Assembly: GCA_002238965.1 (NCBI GenBank)
Contig: MPNJ01000029.1
Coordinates: 1 to 32,005, forward strand
Origin: Nitrospinae bacterium bin107
GTDB lineage: Bacteria > UBA8248
Direction of reading: 5' to 3'
Length of the DNA stretch: 32,005 bases
Shown: positions 6,720-14,391 of the stretch, piece after piece
Layout: each line of letters begins with the position of its first letter
How positions within the stretch are numbered: position 1 is the stretch's first letter
Notes under the pieces: model-generated
Database searches by the model: none
What the model was told of the DNA's origin: nothing
What the model saw: the letters and a program-made list of their open reading frames with translations, nothing else
Made by a program: the position numbers and the translations under genes

Positions 6720-7690
6720 CCGATCGAAACGGATCTGTCCGTCCCATCGCCATTTACTATGAACACCCCGAGTGGTTCAAAAAGCTTTTCGAGGAGCTCG
6801 ACTGGCGGAATATTGCATATCAAAAAATCGAAGCCCACAACCATCGCTTCGACCCGACCGAAACCGAATCACCTTATTCGCTGATTGTAAATAGAATGAG
6901 TCCGTCCGCATGGGCGCGCGGGCACACCCATGCGATTCCCTACACACTCGAGTATTGCGCGCACCTCAAGGCGATTGGCGCCAACGTGATCAATGGCTAC
7001 GAGGCCTACCTCCATGAATTCTCAAAAGTGCGCCAAACCCGCCTGCTCAAAAGCCTGGGCGTCAACCACCCGAAATCAGGGGTGATCAACCACCCCTCCC
7101 AGGCTCCGGCGGCGGCTGAGGGATTCAGTTTTCCCGTCATCACGAAGGCGAATATCGGCGGAAGCGGAGCCGGTATACAAAAGTACGATACGCCTGAAGA
7201 ACTCCAGAGAGCGGCGGATGAAGCGAGTATTGATTTCGGCATCGACAATGTAGCACTCGTTCAGGAATACATCCCGCCGCGTGGAGAGCAAATTGTCCGT
7301 GTCGAGGTTTTGAATAGTAAGTTTCTATATGCGATCCAACTGGCTTTGGTGGATCCGAACTCGTTTAATCTCTGCCCGGGCAGTTATTGCCGCCGCAACG
7401 AGGAAATTGCATGCGGCGTGAACGGCAGGAGCGCGTTGATTGAGAAGGTCACACCCCCTCAAGAAGTAATTGAAACGGTCGAGAAAATCATGCAAACAGC
7501 CGGCATAGAGATCGGCGGCGTCGAATATCTGGTCAGCGATAAGGATGGGGAAATATATTATTACGACATAAATGCGCTCTCCAATTTCGTGGACGATGCG
7601 CAAAATGTGATCGGTTTCGACCCCTGGCCGATGATGGCCGACTTCATCCTTGATCGCGCGCAGCACCCAGCTTCTGCACTAAGTGTTTAA
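6716..7690 (+). CDS. RimK-like ATP-grasp protein in the sulfite reductase operon
   Basis: 324 residues. An N-terminal alpha/beta part (1-110) is followed by an ATP-grasp fold: FPVITKANIGGSGAGI is the glycine-rich loop with the ATP lysine near 145-160, VALVQEYIPP the adenine-binding hinge, and IGGVEYLV...YYYDINALSNF the Mg-binding end with D-x-N. ATP-grasp enzymes join a carboxylate to an amine, thiol or similar group through an acyl phosphate. The substrate cannot be read from the sequence. The 4-bp ATGA overlap with the chelatase ties it to siroheme or sulfide metabolism. Possible roles are modifying a sulfur carrier or a glutamyl ligation, but this is inference. It is the last gene of the operon. 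Confidence 0.85.
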   Translation: MTDRNGSVRPIAIYYEHPEWFKKLFEELDWRNIAYQKIEAHNHRFDPTETESPYSLIVNRMSPSAWARGHTHAIPYTLEYCAHLKAIGANVINGYEAYLHEFSKVRQTRLLKSLGVNHPKSGVINHPSQAPAAAEGFSFPVITKANIGGSGAGIQKYDTPEELQRAADEASIDFGIDNVALVQEYIPPRGEQIVRVEVLNSKFLYAIQLALVDPNSFNLCPGSYCRRNEEIACGVNGRSALIEKVTPPQEVIETVEKIMQTAGIEIGGVEYLVSDKDGEIYYYDINALSNFVDDAQNVIGFDPWPMMADFILDRAQHPASALSV

Positions 7691-7731
7691 CGCTCTGAAC
7701 CAAAGCGCTATGATGGGCCTTCATACTTCTC

Positions 7732-7737
7732 TATAAT
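7732..7737 (+). promoter_or_regulatory. Consensus -10 box just before the EamA start
   Basis: A perfect TATAAT ends 5 bp before the GTG at 7743, so transcription would start at about the start codon and give a leaderless mRNA. No convincing -35 box lies 16-18 bp upstream, and chance occurrence is possible. Confidence 0.4.
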
Positions 7738-7742
7738 GTGGT

Positions 7743-8639
7743 GTGTTTGAGACAGCCGCCGTATACGCACTCATATCAGCAGTTCTGCTTGCGCTAAGGG
7801 ATATTTTCGGTCGCTTTGCGGTTCGTGGTATAGACCCCATCACCGGAACGGCCTTTACCGCCATCATCGGCCTACCCGTTCTCTGGTTTGTGTCCGCTGT
7901 GAGGGGGGATTTTTCAGACCCTTGGCCGGGCTTGGGCTGGCCTCTTCTCTTCATCGCCATCGCGGGAATTTTCAGGGTCTGCTTTGCGCGCACCATGCTA
8001 TTCGCCGCCACGCAACACATCGGGTCCGCGCGCACGAGTACCATCGTAGCGACGAATCTGATTTTCGCCGTAATCTTCGGCATCATCTTTCTGGGAGAGG
8101 CGCTTACATTCACAATTGGAATGGGCGCCTTTCTGGTGTTTGTCGGATATCTTTTCATCGCCAGGAGCCACACCAATCACAAGCGTGGGGGATCCCAAAA
8201 TTTCCCGTATGTCGGAATGGGACTGGCACTCGGCTGTGCACTGGCCTTCGGAGCGGCCGCGGTGCTTGTGCGCCCGGCGGTGGGATTCTTCACCTCCGCC
8301 AATGAGGCGAACTTTTATTCCAACACTTTCGCGGTAGCGGCCTTTATGCCTTTCCTTTTCCGTAAAGGAAAAATTAACGAAATCAAAAGCTGGACTCCGA
8401 GCAACTGGAGGTTTCTCGTTCTGGCCGGTCTATCCGCGAGTCTCGGCGTTACGTTTCTATATCTCGCGCTGGCGAACGCTCCCGTCGTCTACGCATTTCC
8501 CATCTCACAATCAAGGCCTTTGTTCGTTATTGCGATATCATGGGTATTCCTCCAGTCTGATGAGAGAATGAACTGGCGGGTAGTGGCGGGCGCGCTCGCC
8601 ATTTTTACGGGCACAGTTACCCTGATTTTCAACGGATAA
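7743..8639 (+). CDS. EamA/DMT-family membrane transporter
   Basis: 298 residues with ten predicted hydrophobic segments in two EamA repeats (about 3-138 and 155-297). The first holds the ALRDIFGRFAVRG entry helix and SARTSTIVATNLIFAVIFGIIFLGE, the hallmark end of an EamA repeat; the second repeats it as YAFPISQSRPLFVIAISWVFL. A short hydrophilic loop (NHKRGGSQN) joins them. This drug/metabolite superfamily carries amino acids, nucleotides or other small metabolites, usually outward. The substrate is not predictable. The start is a GTG at 7743 with no ribosome binding site but a TATAAT box immediately upstream. Separated by 52 bp from the ATP-grasp gene, probably a separate unit. Confidence 0.88.
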   Translation: MFETAAVYALISAVLLALRDIFGRFAVRGIDPITGTAFTAIIGLPVLWFVSAVRGDFSDPWPGLGWPLLFIAIAGIFRVCFARTMLFAATQHIGSARTSTIVATNLIFAVIFGIIFLGEALTFTIGMGAFLVFVGYLFIARSHTNHKRGGSQNFPYVGMGLALGCALAFGAAAVLVRPAVGFFTSANEANFYSNTFAVAAFMPFLFRKGKINEIKSWTPSNWRFLVLAGLSASLGVTFLYLALANAPVVYAFPISQSRPLFVIAISWVFLQSDERMNWRVVAGALAIFTGTVTLIFNG

Positions 8640-8807
8640 GGCATTTTCGCAGCTTCACGAACAACCTCTGGAATCAACCTTTCATTTCCAGCCGAAAATC
8701 GCATGTGGTCCCGGGAGGAGCAAAAAACAAGTTGCGGAAGACCATGCCTTGGGCTAAAGTTGAATAAAAATACCTAGTTGCCCCTCCATCAAGGAGAATT
8801 CCACGAC

Positions 8808-9146
8808 ATGATGAACATTGGGGAAGAAAAATCGGATTCTGTGGTCATCGTTGCGATTGAGGGACGTGTCGACGGCACCACCGCCCCGGAACTGGAAAAC
8901 CGGATATTGGAAGTCGTCGATCGTGGTGATGTGAATGTTTTGCTTGATTGTGCAGGTATGACATATGTCAGTAGCGCCGGGCTGCGCATTTTTCTCACTA
9001 GCGCCAGAAAATGCCAGCAGAGCGGGGGCAGGTTGATGATCTGCTCGCTGCAGCCCGATTGCAAGACAGTTATAGAAACCAGCGGTTTCCATACCGTCAT
9101 CGATTGCCACGACAATCGTGAGGCAGCCCTCGCGACGGTTTCATAA
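8808..9146 (+). CDS. STAS-domain anti-sigma-factor antagonist
   Basis: 112 residues from the ATG at 8808 (AAGGAG 11 nt upstream; upstream codons would not fit the fold). One STAS domain: VVIVAIEGRVDGTTAPELE forms the first strands and helix, and LLDCAGMTYVSSAGLRIFL carries the phosphorylation site, with Ser56 aligning to Ser58 of SpoIIAA. Such proteins bind anti-sigma kinases and free a sigma factor or act in partner-switch signalling. No kinase or phosphatase partner is in the window. The next gene starts 11 bp downstream with its own ribosome binding site, so it is paired with a GPP34 protein. A signalling role is family knowledge; the target is unknown. Confidence 0.9.
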   Translation: MMNIGEEKSDSVVIVAIEGRVDGTTAPELENRILEVVDRGDVNVLLDCAGMTYVSSAGLRIFLTSARKCQQSGGRLMICSLQPDCKTVIETSGFHTVIDCHDNREAALATVS

Positions 9147-9157
9147 AGGAGTGCTCC

Positions 9158-9811
9158 ATGCTGACATTTGTCGATGAAATCCTATTGCTTATGCTGGATG
9201 ACGAGAAAGGTTCGTTCCTCCCCATTCGCGAAAGCACGATGGGATATGTGCTCGCGGGCGCCGTACTCATGGATCTGGCGTTTGCAAACCGCATCGACAC
9301 CGACCCCAGCCAGTTGATGGTTCTGGACAAAACCCCGATTGGCCACTCGCCGCATGACCGGATTCTCGAAAACATTACGACTTCCAACGAAACCAGGGAC
9401 ACCAAGGCTTGGATCGAAACGATTTCCCGAGAGGCCAGTGAAATCCGCGAGCAGTCCCTCGCTAGCTTGGTCGATACCGGCATTCTGGAATCCCAGGAGG
9501 AAAAGTTCCTGTGGGTCTTCCGGGCGCGGAGATATCCGACGATCGATGGCCGCGCCGAGCGCGAAGTAAAGCTGCGCATTACGGGCGTGTTACTGTCGGA
9601 TGAAACTCCGGATCCCAAAGATGTCGCTATTATCTGTCTTGCCGATGCGTGCAATATCCTGCGCGACGTGTTTTCCGAAAGGGAGATCAATCGGATCCGT
9701 CCCCGTATCGATCAGATCCGCAAGCTGGATCTCATCGGTCGTGAAGTCAGTGGAGCGATTCAGGAAATTGAACAAGCGATAATGGCGGCTATGACGCATG
9801 CCCACCACTAA
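9158..9811 (+). CDS. GPP34 (GOLPH3/Vps74-like) family protein
   Basis: 217 residues. It begins LTFVDEILLLMLDDEKGSFLP, the signature N-terminus of GPP34 proteins, continues with MGYVLAGAVLMDLAFANRI, and has the hydrophobic hairpin-like ILESQEEKFLWVFRARRYPTID segment. In eukaryotes the fold binds phosphatidylinositol-4-phosphate on Golgi membranes; bacterial members are common in some phyla but poorly studied. The ribosome binding site is AAAGGAG before the ATG at 9158. The gene is 11 bp after the STAS gene, suggesting joint regulation, perhaps stress- or membrane-linked. A membrane-lipid role is inferred from the eukaryotic family only. Confidence 0.88.
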   Translation: MLTFVDEILLLMLDDEKGSFLPIRESTMGYVLAGAVLMDLAFANRIDTDPSQLMVLDKTPIGHSPHDRILENITTSNETRDTKAWIETISREASEIREQSLASLVDTGILESQEEKFLWVFRARRYPTIDGRAEREVKLRITGVLLSDETPDPKDVAIICLADACNILRDVFSEREINRIRPRIDQIRKLDLIGREVSGAIQEIEQAIMAAMTHAHH

Positions 9812-9943
9812 TCGTCAGGAAATTTGACCGCCTTCTGATGTGAAGGACACAGGAACTTACTTTTATAGACGGTCGATGAGAAATAGGCTTTCCATTTCAC
9901 TTAATCACAAGCGTCATGCGCGAATGTGCCACATGCCTCTTGC

Positions 9944-10402
9944 CTAAATACTACCGTTATTCCGTCTGCGCACCAAATTCACGGAGCGTATAGAAAGCAC
10001 CAGTTCGTTATCCTGGTTGAAAGTCTTGAAATCCATGAGGACAATCCCGCGTTCAGGCTCCGAGCGGGACGCTCTTGTCTCGATGACTTCCGCTTCGACC
10101 CGCAATGTGTCACCAGGACGAACGGGCTTCACCCAGCGGATGGAATCCATGCCGGGTGAACCCATGCCCGTGGTCCCGATGACGCCCGTATCGATGAACA
10201 GACGAAACGAGGTTCCGATCGTATGGAACCCACTGGCGATAATGCCGCCGTATGGAGACTCGGCAGCCGCTATCTCATCGATATGGAACGGCTGCGGGTC
10301 GTACAGTTCGGCGAATTCTATGATTTCTTCTGCGGATAGCGTTTTTTCTTTCGTGTGAATTTTTTCGCCGACCCTGAAATCCTCAAAATATTTTTCTTCC
10401 AT
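9944..10402 (-). CDS. MaoC-like (R)-hydratase/dehydratase, hot-dog fold
   Basis: 152 residues from the ATG at 10402 (AAGGA 8 nt upstream; the ATG at 10411 is fused to that site and unlikely). The hydratase motif is complete: YDPQPFHIDE places the catalytic Asp35 and His40 (D-x4-H), followed by GGIIASGFHTIGTSFRLF. Members add or remove water from acyl-CoA, and acyl-carrier or plain-acid versions exist. It is the last gene of the minus-strand catabolic operon, 15 bp after a cupin. The substrate is unknown; a dehydration step in breaking down a small acid or sugar derivative would fit the neighbouring dehydrogenase and amidases. Confidence 0.87.
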   Translation of the reverse strand: MEEKYFEDFRVGEKIHTKEKTLSAEEIIEFAELYDPQPFHIDEIAAAESPYGGIIASGFHTIGTSFRLFIDTGVIGTTGMGSPGMDSIRWVKPVRPGDTLRVEAEVIETRASRSEPERGIVLMDFKTFNQDNELVLSIRSVNLVRRRNNGSI

Positions 10403-10426
10403 CAAAGACATCCTTGAAGTCTCATG

Positions 10427-10825
10427 TTATCGCGAGGCGCCGGGGTATTTCTTCTCTGCTTCCTCGGCCCCTTGCGCCATGTTGTAATCTTCATCCAACT
10501 CCCCCGTTCCGGCCGGGAATTTCACAGTGAAGAAAGTAGCTTCCCCACCGACGGCCCTGCTCCTGTGGTTCGTATACCTGGGGATGTGAATCAAATCCCC
10601 ACGCTCCACGATTTTGTCTTCCTCATCGAGTATATAGTGCAACTTGCCATCCAGAATGAGCGTGAACTGCTCTTCATTCGGGTGCATGTGCAGTGGGGGA
10701 CCCTCCCCTTCCGGCTTCGTGACGATGCCGACTTTCATGAATTCGCCCACAACGCTTTTCGCCCTGACTTTGGGATTCGTTTTGCTGTTGCTCTCCTTCA
10801 TTCCTTCAATTTCGTAAAAAGGCAT
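10427..10825 (-). CDS. Single-domain cupin protein
   Basis: 132 residues. The cupin metal site is intact: PPLHMHPNEEQF gives His46, His48 and Glu52, and PRYTNHRSRA gives His87. The jelly-roll beta strands are evident (FTLILDGKLHYILDEEDKIVERGDLIHIP). GGAGAT lies 10 nt before the ATG. Single cupins act as isomerases, dioxygenases or small-molecule binders; this one cannot be assigned. It lies between the Gfo/Idh dehydrogenase (29 bp upstream) and the MaoC gene, so it probably acts on an intermediate of the same pathway. Confidence 0.87.
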   Translation of the reverse strand: MPFYEIEGMKESNSKTNPKVRAKSVVGEFMKVGIVTKPEGEGPPLHMHPNEEQFTLILDGKLHYILDEEDKIVERGDLIHIPRYTNHRSRAVGGEATFFTVKFPAGTGELDEDYNMAQGAEEAEKKYPGASR

Positions 10826-10854
10826 GCGTATTTATCTCCGTTTGTTGGAAAAAT

Positions 10855-11976
10855 CTATAATTCTTCATACTCACTGATAGACATGGGTAATGGGACCGGC
10901 TCTTTTCGTTTCGCGGAAACGTCCATCGCCATGGTGAGCAGGAGATTACTGTGTCCGTCCTGCACGGTAGCGTGCGGCGTGTCGAGCCCCGTGTAAACGC
11001 GGCCGAACCAGGCGTTGGTTTCTTCCCGCATCGGGCCCCAGAGTTGCTCGAAAACAACATCTCCAGGAGGATAGCTCGTCAGAAAATCCACATTTCGCTT
11101 CACATCGGGCGTGTAGCCTGCCGGTTGCGCATTTTCACTGGCAAGAACCAAATCCCTATGCGTGTCGTCGATAGTGAGAACGCCCTCTGTGCCCACGATG
11201 CCGATTTCCAGGCTATAGACAGAGCCGGGCCAAACCGTCGGCAACGCCCATGAGATATTCATGCTCCATATCGTGCCATCATCAAAACTAAAAATGCCCA
11301 AGGTCGCGTCTTTGGTGCCATAGGACGCGCCAAGCGCCTTATCCATAGAACGGGCATAGATTTCGACAGGCGTTTTCCCTTCCATCAGCCACATGCAGAT
11401 ATCGAGGCTGTGCGTTCCCGAGACGACCATCGGCGTGAGTATGCCTCGGTATTCCGTTTTTTCCACTGTAGCGATGGGCACCAGACGGTTCATGAAGGCT
11501 CTGGTAACGACCGTGGTGACGTCCCCCAGCTGGCCGGTGCGAATCTTTTCCTTGGCGACCAGAAATCTTCTTCTGAAACGCTGGGTATAGCCAATTACCG
11601 CATCGAGCCCCGCATCTTCGATGGCTTTAAGTACCCGGGCCGAATCGGCCGCATTCGTAGCCAGCGGCTTTTCAATGAACATATCATGGCCCCCATCCAC
11701 AGAAGCCAAGATGGGGCCGACATGCTCGTTCTCTTCGGTGGCGATAATCGAGGCCGTCACTTCCGGCCGGGCCAAGAGTTCCTTGTAGTCCGTTGTGAAA
11801 AAATCGGCATTCGTATCATCGGCGAGTTTTCTCCCCACTTTCTCGTTGATGTCACAAAGGCCCAGCCACTCGACGCCCGGATAATCACGGGCGAATTCAG
11901 CACGAACTCTTCCGATAGTCCCGCAACCAACGATCGCCAGACCGATGGGCTTCCTTTTTCCATTTTCAGTATTCAT
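10855..11976 (-). CDS. Gfo/Idh/MocA-family NAD(P)-dependent oxidoreductase
   Basis: 373 residues. An N-terminal Rossmann domain carries IGLAIVGCGTIGRVRA and the Asp of LGLCDIN; MFIEKPLATNAADS supplies the catalytic lysine (Lys103) of the EKP motif; the C-terminal alpha/beta domain contains VVSGTHSLDICMWL and ends in the family's beta sheet. These enzymes oxidise or reduce sugars, inositols and related polyols or imines. GGGAG lies 6 nt before the ATG. In the operon the gene sits between two cupins, 109 bp after the first and 29 bp before the second. The substrate is undetermined; sugar-derived amide breakdown is a guess from context. Confidence 0.9.
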   Translation of the reverse strand: MNTENGKRKPIGLAIVGCGTIGRVRAEFARDYPGVEWLGLCDINEKVGRKLADDTNADFFTTDYKELLARPEVTASIIATEENEHVGPILASVDGGHDMFIEKPLATNAADSARVLKAIEDAGLDAVIGYTQRFRRRFLVAKEKIRTGQLGDVTTVVTRAFMNRLVPIATVEKTEYRGILTPMVVSGTHSLDICMWLMEGKTPVEIYARSMDKALGASYGTKDATLGIFSFDDGTIWSMNISWALPTVWPGSVYSLEIGIVGTEGVLTIDDTHRDLVLASENAQPAGYTPDVKRNVDFLTSYPPGDVVFEQLWGPMREETNAWFGRVYTGLDTPHATVQDGHSNLLLTMAMDVSAKRKEPVPLPMSISEYEEL

Positions 11977-12085
11977 TCACTACTCCCTGATAGGTACGAT
12001 GAAATACTCATGATATGTGCTCCAGTCTGACTTCCTAATCAGCGGGAAAACATAACAGGCACGCAAAATCGCCATATAATCAAAA

Positions 12086-12448
12086 CTAGTCTTTGATCTC
12101 TACGCGAATTGCTTTGAGAGGTTTGTCTCCATGATTCTCGACTGCGTGCAAACCCTCTCTGCCCAACCAGAAAGGGATACCTTCTTTGCGATCTTCGCTG
12201 ATGGCGCAGGGCTCGCCTTTCTCGTTGTAATAGGTGAGTTTCGGAAAACTCATGATGGTGAACACGCTCTCCCATTTGTGCGTGTGCTCTTTTTCCAGTT
12301 CACCAGGCTGAATCGTCACCCGCAAAACGCGAACCCGTTCGTTTTCGAAAATAATTTCGTGATTGTCAGGGGCCGCGATTACGGCATCCAACTCTTCAGG
12401 CGTTCCGGGAATGTATGGAGGCCTACTTCCTGTAGCATTTTCGCTCAT
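12086..12448 (-). CDS. Cupin-fold protein
   Basis: 120 residues with AGGAGG 8 nt before the ATG. The core is IFENERVRVLRVTIQPGELEKEHTHKWESVF, showing the usual first cupin motif with His55 and His57, then a weaker second motif HAVENHGDKPLKAIRVEIKD with a conserved His. The pattern is that of small cupins found with acetamidases and oxidoreductases. No catalytic assignment is possible. It lies 35 bp after the third acetamidase and 109 bp before the Gfo/Idh gene. Confidence 0.82.
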   Translation of the reverse strand: MSENATGSRPPYIPGTPEELDAVIAAPDNHEIIFENERVRVLRVTIQPGELEKEHTHKWESVFTIMSFPKLTYYNEKGEPCAISEDRKEGIPFWLGREGLHAVENHGDKPLKAIRVEIKD

Positions 12449-12483
12449 GTTCTAACCCTCCTATGAGATTACAATCACGTAAA

Positions 12484-13419
12484 TCACGTGAATAATGATT
12501 TCGGCAGCATGGCGTGAACTCCTTTCACGCCGTTTACGATTTGAGTAACCCTCAAGTCAACGGCGAGGCTGCAAAGCGTATAAGCATCATCCTTGCTCAT
12601 GCCGCGCAACTCTCCCAGGAATTTTATCGTCTCCCGCAGCGCCATTTTGGCCGCATTATCGAGGATGGGGTCGAACCCCATCAGGATATAATGCGTGTCG
12701 GTTTCTGCGCGGGGATTTTCCAGGCGCATGTCTTTTCTAAGGATAATTTCCATCGTTCCCGAGAGGCCCGTTTCAATGGCCGTCAAACAGGCTTCCCCGT
12801 CTCCCTGGCAGCCATGCCCGTCGCCTACGGAAAACAATGCGCCATCGTTGAAAATCGGAAAATACGCTATGGAACCCGAGATGAGTTCCTTGTTGTCCAG
12901 ATTCCCGCCCCAGGCGCTTGGGGGATAACTCCCCACACGGCCTACGGCAGGTGGAGGCGCAACGCCGAAGTTTCCGAAATATGGCCTGAGGGGCACCTTG
13001 ACGCCCGCACCCCAGTCTCCCGTTTGCGCTTCCAAATCGAGGTCCACGATTACGGCGCGGGTATACGGAAAATCCTCTGGCAATCCGCCCATCATCGGCC
13101 TGATGGCGTTATATCCCCAGTCATACCGCGTCTTGACCTCATGGATGCGGACTTCGAGCACGTCCCCAGGTTGCGCGTCTTCGATGGCGACGGGACCCGT
13201 CATGATATGGGGGCCAAGCTCTTGGGGGACCCGTGCGATGATATCTCTCAAATTCTGGGACGCACGGTCCCCGAGTTGCGCCAGATATTCCTCCCGGCCC
13301 GATTCTGTATGAACCTCCAGCGTGTCGCCAGAGCGAATCCGCATCACCGGCTCAAGAGAAGCATCGTAAAAACCCCAATGGACATTGTCCGGGTTCGCGA
13401 TAAGTTCATGAGTCGCCAT
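12484..13419 (-). CDS. Acetamidase/formamidase family amidohydrolase, tandem copy 3
   Basis: 311 residues. The start is an ATG at 13419 whose A is shared with the TGA of the copy before it (TGATG), with AAGGAG 8 nt upstream; this is tight translational coupling. Family blocks are DNVHWGFYDASLEPVM, RPYFGNFGVAPPPAVG, SVGDGHGCQGDGEACL and MGFDPILDNAAKMALRETI; the acid and His residues of the metal-dependent active site lie in these. FmdA/AmdA enzymes release ammonia from formamide, acetamide or short amides; substrates of distant members are unknown. The last 60 residues are close to copies 1 and 2 (listed below), while loops near 130-200 differ, suggesting substrate divergence. Confidence 0.9.
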   Translation of the reverse strand: MATHELIANPDNVHWGFYDASLEPVMRIRSGDTLEVHTESGREEYLAQLGDRASQNLRDIIARVPQELGPHIMTGPVAIEDAQPGDVLEVRIHEVKTRYDWGYNAIRPMMGGLPEDFPYTRAVIVDLDLEAQTGDWGAGVKVPLRPYFGNFGVAPPPAVGRVGSYPPSAWGGNLDNKELISGSIAYFPIFNDGALFSVGDGHGCQGDGEACLTAIETGLSGTMEIILRKDMRLENPRAETDTHYILMGFDPILDNAAKMALRETIKFLGELRGMSKDDAYTLCSLAVDLRVTQIVNGVKGVHAMLPKSLFT

Positions 13420-14366
13420 CAACACACTCCTTCGTCAAGAATACTCTTCGGCAGCATCGCATGAACGCCTTTTACCCCGTTCACAATCTGCGTAATGCGC
13501 AGATCCACCGCCAGGCTGCAAAGCGTATAGGCATCATCTTTGCTCATGCCGCGAAGTTCCCCTAAAAACCGAATCGTTTCTCTTAGCGCCATTTTGGCTG
13601 CATTATCGAGAATGGGGTCGAACCCCATGAGGATATAGTGCGTGGGCGTCTCCGCGCGGGGCATTTTCAGACTCAAATCCTTTCGGACGATGAGTTCGAT
13701 CCTTGCGGACATACCGCATTCCAGCGCCGAGAGGCAACTCTCCCCGTCTCCCTGGCAGCCGTGTCCATCGCCTATGGCGAACAAAGCGCCATCCTGGAAT
13801 ACGGGAAGATATACGCGAGAGCCGGCGATGAATTCCTTGTTGTCCATGTTTCCGCCCCAGATTCCCGGCGGAGTAGACGGAACACGGCCAAAATCGCTGG
13901 GTGGAGCCACACCGAAATTACCGAAATAGGGCCTGAGCGGCACCTGCACACCTGCTCCCCAATCCCCTGTATTCGCCTCCTTGTCGATTTCCACGATTAC
14001 TGTTCTTGAATACGGGAAATCCTCAGGCAAGCCACCCGCCAGGGGCCGGATGACGTTGAAGCCCCAGTCATAGCGCGTCCATATATCTAGAAATCTCACC
14101 TCCAGGACGTCCCCGACCACGGCCCCTTCCAACGCGATGGGACCAGTGAGGATATGGCCTCCCAGGTCTCTCTTTCCTCGATCGGCGATGTCTCGCAAGC
14201 TTTGAGACGCTCTTTCCCGAATCGGAGTCTCCAGAGTCCGTATGCCCGGTTCGGTGTGAATTTCTATCACATCACCCGAATCGACAGTGAGAACCGGAGA
14301 AAGACCGGCATCATAATAACCCCACTGTATGTTGTCGGGGCCTTGCGCAATCACATGTTCGGCCAC
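13419..14366 (-). CDS. Acetamidase/formamidase family amidohydrolase, tandem copy 2
   Basis: 315 residues. GTG start at 14366 with GGAAGGG about 8 nt upstream, and a 25-bp gap from copy 1. Same architecture as its neighbours: DNIQWGYYDAGLSPVL, RPYFGNFGVAPPSDFG, AIGDGHGCQGDGESCL and MGFDPILDNAAKMALRETI. Differences include NMDNKEFIAGSRVY where copy 3 has NLDNKELISGSIAY, and an extended DEGVC tail. Its stop overlaps the start of copy 3. Activity is likely but not proven. Confidence 0.9.
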   Translation of the reverse strand: MAEHVIAQGPDNIQWGYYDAGLSPVLTVDSGDVIEIHTEPGIRTLETPIRERASQSLRDIADRGKRDLGGHILTGPIALEGAVVGDVLEVRFLDIWTRYDWGFNVIRPLAGGLPEDFPYSRTVIVEIDKEANTGDWGAGVQVPLRPYFGNFGVAPPSDFGRVPSTPPGIWGGNMDNKEFIAGSRVYLPVFQDGALFAIGDGHGCQGDGESCLSALECGMSARIELIVRKDLSLKMPRAETPTHYILMGFDPILDNAAKMALRETIRFLGELRGMSKDDAYTLCSLAVDLRITQIVNGVKGVHAMLPKSILDEGVC

Positions 14367-14391
14367 TGGCGGACCCTTCCAGAAATGGAAT

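Noticed and set aside
10424-12030. Long plus-strand frames over the cupin and Gfo/Idh genes
   Set aside because: They are antisense shadows of well-supported minus-strand genes with clear motifs.
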